DNA from: an uncultured Caulobacteraceae bacterium
GTDB taxonomy: Bacteria > Pseudomonadota > Alphaproteobacteria > Caulobacterales > Caulobacteraceae
Reading direction: 5' to 3'
Length of the DNA: 6,261 nucleotides
NCBI GenBank assembly: GCA_937910255.1
Contig: CALEOQ010000120.1
Coordinates: 1 to 6,261, forward strand
Positions 1 through 5,732 of the stretch are shown here, piece by piece. Within the stretch, counting starts at the first letter, position 1. Each line of letters begins with the position of its first letter. The notes under the pieces are model-generated. The model worked only from the letters and a program-made list of their open reading frames with translations, was not told the DNA's origin and searched no databases. The translations under genes and the position numbers were made by a program.

Positions 1-970
1 GCTCCTCGATGGCGAAGTCCGCCGCCGCCCGCGGTCCCTCGGCGGCCAGGGCGCGGGCGTGGTCGCCGCCGAAATAGGCCTCGATCACCGGCCGCCCCAG
101 GGGCCGCAGATAATAGCTGCCCGTCTCAGCCTTCTCGGTGTCGCCCCACAGGTGGTGCTCCCGGGGGAAGGTCTCCGGCGCGGCGGGGCTGAGGAAGACC
201 TTGTCGGCCAGGCCCAGCGGCAGGCCGGTGGCCGCATCGGTCTTGGTCGGCAGGTGGGGGTGCAGGCGGATCGCCTCGCGGGCCAGCAGGTCGCTGGAGA
301 TGGTCAGGACCACCGCCCGGGCCGTCACCGTGCCGCGGGCCGTCTCCAGCCGCAGGGCCTGGCCGCTGTGGTCGATGGACAGCACCGCGCAGTGGGGCAC
401 GATCAGCGACCGGTCGGCCAGATCACAGATCGCCGCCCCATAGCCCTCCACCGCCCGCCAATCGAGGCCGGTGTCGATGAAGGCGCCATAGTCCTGCACC
501 GAGACCTGCGACAGGGGCGCGCCATTGTAATAGCTGGAAAAGGCCTCCAGCAGCGGCCGCCAGCGGGCCGCCCGAGGCAGATGGGCGTTGGCGCGGCCTT
601 CCTGACCCGCCCTGGCGGCCTTTTCCAGGGCCTTTTCGAAGGCGCCCATGGCCGCCTCGAAGCGGGCGCGGTCCTCCGGCCCCAGGGAAAGATTGGCCTC
701 CGGCCGGCGCCAGGCCGGCAGCGTGCGGTCCAGGGGGATGTCGGCCCGCTCGAACAGCGGGACAAACGGGTTGCGGTCGGCGCTGTGCAGCCAGCCGCAA
801 CCGAGGTCCAGCGGCAGGTCGGGGCGCGCGGCCAGGGTATGGGCCCGGCCGCCAATCCGCCCCTGGCCTTCCAGCACCACCACCGACAGCGGCGCCCGCG
901 ACAGGCGCGCCGCCGCAGCTATGCCCGCCGCCCCAGCGCCCACGACGACCACATCGAACCGATCCTGCAT
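1..970 (-). CDS. Flavin-containing amine oxidase (FAD-dependent oxidoreductase), C-terminus cut by window edge
   Basis: Reading the minus strand from the ATG at 970-968 gives 323 uninterrupted codons to the window edge, so the C-terminus is missing. Residues 6-16 form the Rossmann FAD-binding start (DVVVVGAGAAG, the GxGxxG turn at 11-16). E34 ends the second beta strand, where the FAD ribose hydroxyls bind, and RIGGRAHT (38-45) is the GG-motif arginine segment typical of monoamine oxidases and related desaturases. DLGCGWLHS (55-63) fits the next conserved FAD/substrate strand. Family members oxidise primary or secondary amines, or related substrates, using FAD and O2 and usually act in the cytoplasm; no signal peptide is seen. 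The substrate cannot be inferred. Relatives are usually somewhat over 400 residues, so about a quarter is probably missing. The start is supported by a purine-rich GGATAGGGG just upstream (972-980). It lies 61 bases behind the M16 peptidase gene on the same strand with no clear terminator between, so co-transcription is likely. The family call is firm; the specific enzyme is unknown. Confidence 0.88.
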   Translation of the reverse strand, partial: MQDRFDVVVVGAGAAGIAAAARLSRAPLSVVVLEGQGRIGGRAHTLAARPDLPLDLGCGWLHSADRNPFVPLFERADIPLDRTLPAWRRPEANLSLGPEDRARFEAAMGAFEKALEKAARAGQEGRANAHLPRAARWRPLLEAFSSYYNGAPLSQVSVQDYGAFIDTGLDWRAVEGYGAAICDLADRSLIVPHCAVLSIDHSGQALRLETARGTVTARAVVLTISSDLLAREAIRLHPHLPTKTDAATGLPLGLADKVFLSPAAPETFPREHHLWGDTEKAETGSYYLRPLGRPVIEAYFGGDHARALAAEGPRAAADFAIEE

Positions 971-1031
971 GCCCCTATCCAAGGCATGCCCCACGGCCGA
1001 GGTTCAAGCCCTGTTTGGGGGGCGCCGCCGA

Positions 1032-3842
1032 CTAATCGACTTTCGTCAGGGTTTCGGAGTCCAGGTCGAGGTCCTCGGCGGCGATGATCTGCAGGTCCGG
1101 CGCCCGCGCGCGCAGGCCGGCCTCGAACAGCTTGGCGTCGCCCGCCACGATGACGGCGGCGTCGTTCGGGGACAGATGCTGTGCGGCGAAGGCGTTCACC
1201 TGCTCGGCGCTCACCGCCTCCACCTTGGCCGTATAGGCGCTGATCTCCTCCAGCGGCACGTCCTGCACCGCCAGGTCGCCGAGCACCCCGCCCAGGCCGC
1301 CGGCGGTCCCCAGCGCCCGGCCAAAGCCGCCGATCAGCACCGACTTGCGGGCCTTCAGCTCCTCGGCCGAGACGGGTTCGCCCGCCAGTCTGGTCATCTC
1401 CGCCGCGATCAGGTCGACCACCTCGGGCGCGGATTCGTTCTTGGTCTGGGCCTGGGCCTGGAAGGCGCCGGTGGCGCGGCGGGCCGCGAGCGATGACCCC
1501 GCCCCATAGGAAAGGCCCCGCTTGATGCGGATCTCCTGATTCAGCCGGGCCGAATAGCCGCCGCCGAGGACCGAATTGGCGACGATCGCCGGATAGTAGG
1601 CGCCGTCGCTGCGCGGGATGGTCGGCTTGGCCAGCCGCACGGCGGCCTGGCCGGCGCCTGGCAGGTCGATGACAAGCATCTGGCCGGCGGCCGTGGGGGA
1701 CGTCTCCGGCAGCGTCGGCGAAGGGCTGGCCGGCGCGGTCCAGTCGCCGAAGGCGTCGCGGGCCAGGGCGAAGCCGGCCTCCGGCGTGACATCGCCGGTC
1801 AGCACCAGGATGGCGTTGTCGGGCCGGAAAAAGGTCCCGTGCAGGTCGCGAAGGGTCTCGGGCGTCAGCTTGGGCAGGGAGCCCGGTGTGCCGCCGGCCG
1901 GATGGCCGAAGGGGGTGCCGGCGAAGATCACCGGGCCGGCCGTCATGGCCGCCAGCTGGCCGGGATCGCCATAGGCCACCGACAGGCCGTCGAGCGCCTG
2001 GGCGGTCTGCCGCTCCAGCTCCTCGGCGGCGAAGGCCGGGTGGCGCACCACGTCGGCCAGGATGGCGAAGGCCGGCGCCACCTTGTCGGACATCACGGTC
2101 AGGTCGACGCTGGAGGATTCCGCGCCGGCGGCCGAGGACAGGGTCGCGCCGAGGGCCTCCACCTGCTGGGCGATCTCCGGCGCCGTGCGGGTCTCCGTGC
2201 CCTCGGTGAGCATGCCGGCGGTCATGGACATGGCGCCGGCCAGCCCCTTCGGATCGGCCCAGGCGCCGGCCCGCACGATCAGGGCGGCGGACACCAGGGG
2301 CAGGTCGCTGGAGCGGGCGACGATCACGCGGAGGCCGTTGTCCAGGGTGGTTTCGGCCGGCTGCGGCAGGACCGGGTCCACCGGCTCGGCCACCGGCGGC
2401 GGGGCCTGACGCTCGGTCTCCGGGGCCAGGGTGATGATTTCGCCGTCGAACACCACCGCCTGGGCGGGCGGCGGGGCGGGCTCGGCCGGAGTCTCGCCGG
2501 CCGGACGCTCGGAGTCGGGGCGATAGCGGATGGTCATCCGCCGGTCTTCGGCCAGGTAGGTCTGCGCCACCCGCTGGACGTCGGCGGCGGTGACGGCGGC
2601 CAGATCGGCCAGTTCGGTATTGGCCCGGGCCGGATCGCCCTGGGTCGCCCAGGCATAGCCCAGGGCAAACGCGCGGCCGTCCACCGTCTCGCGTTCGCGC
2701 AGGGCGCCGGCGATCACCTCGTTGCGGGCCTCTTCCAGCTCCGCCTGCGTCGGCGGCGTGTCCCGCAGGCGCGCCACCTCCGCCAGCAGGGCGGCCTCGC
2801 CGGCCTCGACCGTCTGGCCGCTGGCCAGGATGGCGCCCACGGCGAACAGGCCCGGCTGCTGGGGCAGATCGGCCTGGGAAAAGGCCTCCACGGCGATCTG
2901 CTGCTCATAGACCAGCGCGTTGTAGAGCCGCGAGGACTTGCCGCCGGACAGGATGGTGTCGAGCACCTGGAGGGCCGGGGCGTCGGCGCTGGCGGCCTCG
3001 GCGCCCAGCCAGGTCAGCACCACCGCCGGCAGCGGCACATTGGGCCCATAACCGTCGAAGACGCCGGGGCCGGTCCGCGCAGGCTCGATGGCGGTGACCC
3101 GCGTCAGGGGCGCCTCGGGGGTCTTCAACGGCGCGAAATACTGGTCCACCCAGGCGTCGAGCTCGGCCGGCTCGAAATTGCCGATGACGATCAGCACGGC
3201 GTTGTCGGGGCGGTAATAGTCCCGGTGGAAGGCGCGCACATCGTCGATGGTGGCCGCGTCCAGCTCGGCGATGGAGCCGATGCCCGGCCGCTTATAGGGA
3301 TGTTCCTGGTAGCTGGCCTGGGGGATCATCAGGCCAAACAGCCGGCCATAGGGCGCGGCCAGGATGCGCTGGCGCAGCTCCTCCTTCACCACGTCGCGCT
3401 CGGAGTCGAAGATCTCGGCGTCGACCACCAGCGAGCCCATCCGCTCGGCCTCGGCCCAGAGCAGCCGCTCCAGGTGGTTGGCGGGGATCACCTCGTAATA
3501 GTTAGTGAAGTCGTCATAGGTCGAGGCGTTGTTGAAGCCGCCCACGTCCTCGGTCATGCGGTCCATGGTCTCAGACGGCATGTTGCGGGTGGTCTTGAAC
3601 ATCATGTGTTCAAAGAGGTGCGCAAAACCCGAGCGTCCCTGCGGGTCGTCCTTGGAGCCGACCCCGTACCAGACCTGCACCGTCACGTTCGGCGTGGTGG
3701 CGTCCACCCCGCTCAGCACCCGCAGGCCGTTGTCCAGCACACGCTCGCGATATTCGATCGGCGGAATGTCGGCCGCCCGAACAGAGAGCGGCGCCGCCAG
3801 CACGGCGACGACCAGGGCGATGCGGGTGACGGCGCGAAACAT
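1032..3842 (-). CDS. Two-half M16 (insulinase/pitrilysin-type) zinc metallopeptidase with signal peptide
   Basis: This 936-residue protein has two tandem M16 halves. Residues 1-23 are a Sec signal peptide (basic start, hydrophobic core, VRA|AD cleavage), so the product should be periplasmic or envelope-bound. The first half (about 30-440) carries the inverted zinc motif HLFEH: H75 and H79 bind zinc and E78 is the catalytic base. ERDVVKEE follows, with E155 as third zinc ligand 76 residues beyond H79, the usual M16 spacing. The second half (about 498-930) starts with a TTLDNGLRV repeat of the first-half opening, but the aligned zinc positions are G536, S539 and M540, so it is non-catalytic. 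It retains GGGYSARLNQEIR and RGLSYG (R766, Y779), the Arg/Tyr pair that contacts substrate in clamshell M16 enzymes. A Pro/Glu-rich linker (about 444-496) joins the halves. The family degrades peptides and small unfolded proteins; the substrate here is unknown. The frame opens upstream at 3953, but the ATG at 3842 is preferred because it begins the signal peptide and has GGAG six bases before it. Confidence 0.95.
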   Translation of the reverse strand: MFRAVTRIALVVAVLAAPLSVRAADIPPIEYRERVLDNGLRVLSGVDATTPNVTVQVWYGVGSKDDPQGRSGFAHLFEHMMFKTTRNMPSETMDRMTEDVGGFNNASTYDDFTNYYEVIPANHLERLLWAEAERMGSLVVDAEIFDSERDVVKEELRQRILAAPYGRLFGLMIPQASYQEHPYKRPGIGSIAELDAATIDDVRAFHRDYYRPDNAVLIVIGNFEPAELDAWVDQYFAPLKTPEAPLTRVTAIEPARTGPGVFDGYGPNVPLPAVVLTWLGAEAASADAPALQVLDTILSGGKSSRLYNALVYEQQIAVEAFSQADLPQQPGLFAVGAILASGQTVEAGEAALLAEVARLRDTPPTQAELEEARNEVIAGALRERETVDGRAFALGYAWATQGDPARANTELADLAAVTAADVQRVAQTYLAEDRRMTIRYRPDSERPAGETPAEPAPPPAQAVVFDGEIITLAPETERQAPPPVAEPVDPVLPQPAETTLDNGLRVIVARSSDLPLVSAALIVRAGAWADPKGLAGAMSMTAGMLTEGTETRTAPEIAQQVEALGATLSSAAGAESSSVDLTVMSDKVAPAFAILADVVRHPAFAAEELERQTAQALDGLSVAYGDPGQLAAMTAGPVIFAGTPFGHPAGGTPGSLPKLTPETLRDLHGTFFRPDNAILVLTGDVTPEAGFALARDAFGDWTAPASPSPTLPETSPTAAGQMLVIDLPGAGQAAVRLAKPTIPRSDGAYYPAIVANSVLGGGYSARLNQEIRIKRGLSYGAGSSLAARRATGAFQAQAQTKNESAPEVVDLIAAEMTRLAGEPVSAEELKARKSVLIGGFGRALGTAGGLGGVLGDLAVQDVPLEEISAYTAKVEAVSAEQVNAFAAQHLSPNDAAVIVAGDAKLFEAGLRARAPDLQIIAAEDLDLDSETLTKVD

Positions 3843-3848
3843 GGCGAG

Positions 3849-3852
3849 CTCC
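3849..3852 (-). promoter_or_regulatory. Ribosome binding site fixing the M16 peptidase start
   Basis: On the minus strand GGAG is followed by six bases and then the ATG at 3842-3840. This decides between that start and two in-frame upstream ATGs (3953 and 3878), neither of which has a comparable Shine-Dalgarno sequence. Starting at either upstream ATG would also bury the signal peptide behind 12-37 extra residues. Confidence 0.6.
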
Positions 3853-3969
3853 GGGTGGCGAAGCCAAATCCATAGCATTCTCAGCGGCTGGCGCCACGGT
3901 CGTCCCTGGGCCTCCAGGTCCCGAATGTCCGGACCGCTGGCCTCACCGGCCATCCCGGTCCAGCAGCCG

Positions 3970-4032
3970 TCACATCAGGTCGATCTGTTCCTGCTGGGCG
4001 GCCCGGAGGGCCGTGATCTCCAGCGTGATCAT
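3970..4032 (-). CDS. Possible 20-residue small protein or leader peptide upstream of M16 gene (weak)
   Basis: An ATG at 4032 opens 20 codons ending in TGA at 3972-3970, on the same strand as the M16 peptidase and 127 bases before its start. Nineteen of the 20 sense codons end in G or C, matching local genes. The peptide mixes hydrophobic, Gln and Glu residues (ITALRAAQQEQIDL) and could form an amphipathic helix. The same frame stays open far upstream, but there it is antisense to the DUF805 gene and looks like shadow. No good Shine-Dalgarno sequence precedes the ATG. I do not recognise the sequence. It could be a leader peptide, the remnant end of a decayed gene, or chance in GC-rich DNA, which is the likeliest explanation. 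Confidence 0.15.
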   Translation of the reverse strand: MITLEITALRAAQQEQIDLM

Positions 4033-4086
4033 GGGGTCCACGCCCACGGGCGCCGCGGCTAGGGCGCTGCGGTTTGATCCTGGCCA

Positions 4087-4116
4087 ATGACGCTGGGGTC
4101 GATCCCTGTGCAAATC
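4087..4116 (+). promoter_or_regulatory. Candidate promoter for the DUF805 gene
   Basis: ATGACGC at 4087-4093 matches six of seven positions of the alphaproteobacterial housekeeping -35 (TTGACGS). A weak -10-like GCAAAT lies at 4110-4115, 17 bases after the ATGACG hexamer. Transcription would begin near 4122 and leave a leader of roughly 65 bases before the ATG at 4189. The -10 match is only three of six, so this is tentative. Confidence 0.3.
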
Positions 4117-4133
4117 TCGTCTTAAGGTGACGC

Positions 4134-4168
4134 CGGCGCGATATTGCGGCGCGCCGATGCGCGCGCCG
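4134..4168 (+). promoter_or_regulatory. Two mutually exclusive GC hairpins in the DUF805 leader
   Basis: CGGCGCG occurs at 4134-4140 and again at 4147-4153. The first copy can pair with CGCGCCG at 4150-4156 (7 bp, 9-base loop). The second copy, extended to 8 bp (4147-4154), can pair perfectly with GCGCGCCG at 4161-4168 (6-base loop). The two stems share bases and cannot form together, and the downstream one ends six bases before the Shine-Dalgarno sequence. The pairing is directly visible. A regulatory role is inference, and such stems arise by chance in GC-rich DNA. Confidence 0.3.
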
Positions 4169-4174
4169 AACGCC

Positions 4175-4181
4175 GGGAGGA
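4175..4181 (+). promoter_or_regulatory. Strong ribosome binding site of the DUF805 gene
   Basis: GGGAGGA lies seven bases before the ATG at 4189 and is close to the ideal anti-16S complement. It is the best Shine-Dalgarno sequence in the window and fixes the start of this gene. Confidence 0.75.
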
Positions 4182-4188
4182 ATGAAAC

Positions 4189-4560
4189 ATGATTGAAGCG
4201 GTCAAGTACGGCCTGGCCAACTATGTGAACTTCAACGGCCGCACCGGTCGGGCCACCTTCTGGTGGTGGGTCCTGGCGGTGATCCTCGCGGCTATCGTGG
4301 CCAGTATTCTGGACGAAGGTCTGGGGGCGGGCGACATCGAGCCCTTCAGCCTTCTGCTGGGTCTGGCGCTCTTCCTGCCGCACTTGGCCATGGCCGTACG
4401 GCGGCTGCACGATACGGGTCGCAGCGGCTGGTGGGTGCTGATCGGGCTCATCCCCCTGATCGGCCTGCTGGTGCTGATCTTCTTCTATGTCCAGCCGAGC
4501 AATCCCGAGGGCGAGAAGTTTGATCCGCCGGGTCCGGCGCCCCTGCCGCCGGCCGCCTGA
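4189..4560 (+). CDS. DUF805 family inner-membrane protein
   Basis: This 123-residue protein has the full DUF805 pattern. An N-terminal segment with NFNGRTGRATFWWW (14-27) leads into the first membrane helix (about 24-41). A second helix spans about 53-69, followed by the signature AVRRLHDTGRSGWW (69-82). A third hydrophobic stretch (about 83-101) is broken by P89. The tail QPSNPEGEKFDPP is typical of the family and is followed by a Pro/Ala-rich end. The length is normal for the family (about 110-150 residues). DUF805 proteins are small integral membrane proteins with no established biochemical role, so none is assigned. The ATG at 4189 has a strong Shine-Dalgarno sequence. The gene stands alone on the plus strand, 83 bases before a lipoprotein hydrolase gene on the same strand, with an inverted repeat between them. 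It could be co-transcribed with that gene if the repeat does not terminate transcription. Confidence 0.95.
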   Translation: MIEAVKYGLANYVNFNGRTGRATFWWWVLAVILAAIVASILDEGLGAGDIEPFSLLLGLALFLPHLAMAVRRLHDTGRSGWWVLIGLIPLIGLLVLIFFYVQPSNPEGEKFDPPGPAPLPPAA

Positions 4561-4572
4561 GGCAAGCCGGGA

Positions 4573-4596
4573 TCCGGCGCCGCGCAGCGCGCCGGA
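4573..4596 (+). terminator. GC-rich inverted repeat after the DUF805 gene, possible terminator
   Basis: TCCGGCGC (4573-4580) and GCGCCGGA (4589-4596) form a perfect 8-bp stem around an 8-base loop, starting 12 bases after the DUF805 stop codon. The position suits a terminator, but the following bases (CCCAAGG) contain no T-run. It may be an inefficient terminator, an mRNA 3'-end stabiliser, or chance. Confidence 0.35.
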
Positions 4597-4643
4597 CCCA
4601 AGGCCGAGCTGGACCTTGCCCGCCGAGCGCCTATCTCCGAAGG

Positions 4644-5732
4644 ATGAGATTCAGCCCATCCCGTCAGATCGTCGGCGCCCTGGCCCTTGGGCTGCTGGCC
4701 GCCTGTTCGCCCGCCCCGACGCCCGATCGCGCCCAGGCCCAGACGGCGTCCGCCGCGCAGAGCCAGGGCCTCGACCCCTTCGCCATGGCCGCGGTGGTCG
4801 AGCAGGCGCGCGCCCTGCCCAATCTGCACGCCGTGATCGTCGCCCGGGACGGCGAGGTGCTGGCCGAACACCGTCTGCGGGGCGCCGGCCTCGATCAGCC
4901 GGTGAACATCAAGTCGGCCTCCAAGACCGTGCTCTCGGCCCTGGTGGGCGTCGCCATCAACCGGGGCGTGCTGAGCGGGACCGACCAGAAGATCGCCCCC
5001 TTGCTGGCGCGCGACCTGCCCGCGGGCGGCGACCCCCGGCTGCAGGAGATCGAGGTCGGCCATCTGCTGTCGATGCAGGCGGGCCTCGGGCGCACCTCGG
5101 GCCAGTATTACGGCGCCTGGGTGACCAGTCCGAACTGGGTGCGGCATGCGCTGGCCCGCCCCTTCGACGACGATCCGGGGGGCCGGATGATCTATTCCAC
5201 CGGAACCTCGCACCTGATGTCGGCGGCCCTGACGGAAGCCGCCGGCGCCAGCACCCACGACCTGGCCCGCGACTGGCTCGCCGAGCCGCTCGGCGTCACC
5301 ATCCCGCCCTGGCTGCGGGACCCGCAGGGGATCTATTTCGGCGGCAACGACATGATGATGTCGCCCCGCGACCTGCTGCGGTTCGGCGAGCTCTATCGCC
5401 TGGGCGGCGAGATCGACGGACAGCGTATCCTGCCCGCCGCCTGGATCGAGGAAAGCTGGACCCCGCGCACCCGCTCCCCGTGGAGCGGCCACGCCTATGG
5501 CTATGGCTGGTTCAGCAAGACGGCCCGGGGCCACCCCGTGCATTTCGCCTGGGGCTATGGCGGCCAGATGCTGTTCGTGGTCCCCAGCCTGGATCTCACC
5601 GTGGTGATGATCTCCGACCCCTCGCCGCGGCCGCGGGAGGAGAGCCATGTGAGCGAGCTGCACGCCCTGCTGGACGACGGGATCGTTCCCGCCGCCATCG
5701 AAGGCGCGCCCGCTCCATCAGGGCAGCCGTGA
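4644..5732 (+). CDS. Lipoprotein serine hydrolase, beta-lactamase (class C/NylB-like) fold
   Basis: This 362-residue protein begins with a lipoprotein signal: Arg residues in the first seven positions, a hydrophobic core, then the lipobox LAAC with C21 as lipidated residue. A low-complexity Ala/Gln/Pro stretch (22-42) tethers the enzyme to the membrane. The catalytic domain has the SxxK motif as S91-A-S-K94 (nucleophile and general base), the Tyr motif as Y184-S-T186, and W303-G-Y-G-G-Q308 in the place of the KTG/HxG strand. YSTG plus a downstream FGGNDMMMSPRDLLRFG segment (232-248) resembles 6-aminohexanoate-dimer-hydrolase-like esterases and amidases more than true beta-lactamases, whose middle motif is YxN. 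Hydrolysis of an ester or amide by an acyl-enzyme mechanism is expected; the natural substrate is unknown. Antibiotic resistance should not be inferred. The ATG is chosen because the lipoprotein signal begins there; GAAGG abuts it with no spacer. The 3' end overlaps the convergent redoxin gene by 15 bases. Confidence 0.93.
   Translation: MRFSPSRQIVGALALGLLAACSPAPTPDRAQAQTASAAQSQGLDPFAMAAVVEQARALPNLHAVIVARDGEVLAEHRLRGAGLDQPVNIKSASKTVLSALVGVAINRGVLSGTDQKIAPLLARDLPAGGDPRLQEIEVGHLLSMQAGLGRTSGQYYGAWVTSPNWVRHALARPFDDDPGGRMIYSTGTSHLMSAALTEAAGASTHDLARDWLAEPLGVTIPPWLRDPQGIYFGGNDMMMSPRDLLRFGELYRLGGEIDGQRILPAAWIEESWTPRTRSPWSGHAYGYGWFSKTARGHPVHFAWGYGGQMLFVVPSLDLTVVMISDPSPRPREESHVSELHALLDDGIVPAAIEGAPAPSGQP

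Larger units (their letters stand above)
3843..4188. other. Divergent intergenic region between M16 peptidase and DUF805 genes
   Basis: These 346 bases separate two genes transcribed away from each other, so both promoters should lie here. On the plus side I see a weak -35/-10 pair, two competing GC hairpins and a strong ribosome binding site for the DUF805 gene. On the minus side I see only the ribosome binding site of the peptidase gene and one weak 20-codon reading frame (3970-4032). The only -10-like string close to the peptidase start (GCTATGGAT, read on the minus strand around 3870-3880) has no matching -35. Longer reading frames across this region run into the neighbouring genes in antisense and are not convincing. 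Confidence 0.6.

Noticed and set aside
59..1087. A 342-codon plus-strand open frame at the left end.
   Set aside because: It is antisense to the amine oxidase, whose FAD motifs are unambiguous; its composition (Gly, Arg, Gln, Pro) is typical of shadow translation.
1443..1463. Tandem CTGGGC/CTGGGC repeat as a microsatellite or regulatory repeat.
   Set aside because: It is a short in-frame Gln-Ala run inside the M16 coding sequence and needs no other explanation.
1839..3875. A 678-codon plus-strand open frame antisense to the M16 gene.
   Set aside because: It lies almost entirely opposite a clear M16 gene with catalytic motifs; its product is Gly/Arg/His-rich with no recognisable domain, as expected for an antisense shadow in high-GC DNA.
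4122..4125. TTAA as part of a CtrA cell-cycle regulator site.
   Set aside because: A CtrA box needs two TTAA halves seven bases apart; only one half is present.
4127..4147. Second -35-like GTGACGC with a nearby GATATT as an alternative DUF805 promoter.
   Set aside because: The spacing between the elements is only about six bases, too short for a sigma-70-type promoter.
3970..4410. A 146-codon minus-strand open frame crossing the DUF805 start.
   Set aside because: Most of it is antisense to the DUF805 gene and resembles nothing; only its last 20 codons, outside that gene, were kept as a weak candidate.
4485..5663. A 392-codon minus-strand open frame.
   Set aside because: It is antisense to the serine hydrolase, which has a lipobox and SxxK motif; the antisense product is low-complexity and unrecognisable.
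4644..5732. Reading the serine hydrolase as a class C beta-lactamase resistance gene.
   Set aside because: The middle motif is YST rather than YxN, the third motif lacks KTG, and a lipoprotein anchor is present; it fits NylB-like esterases and amidases better.
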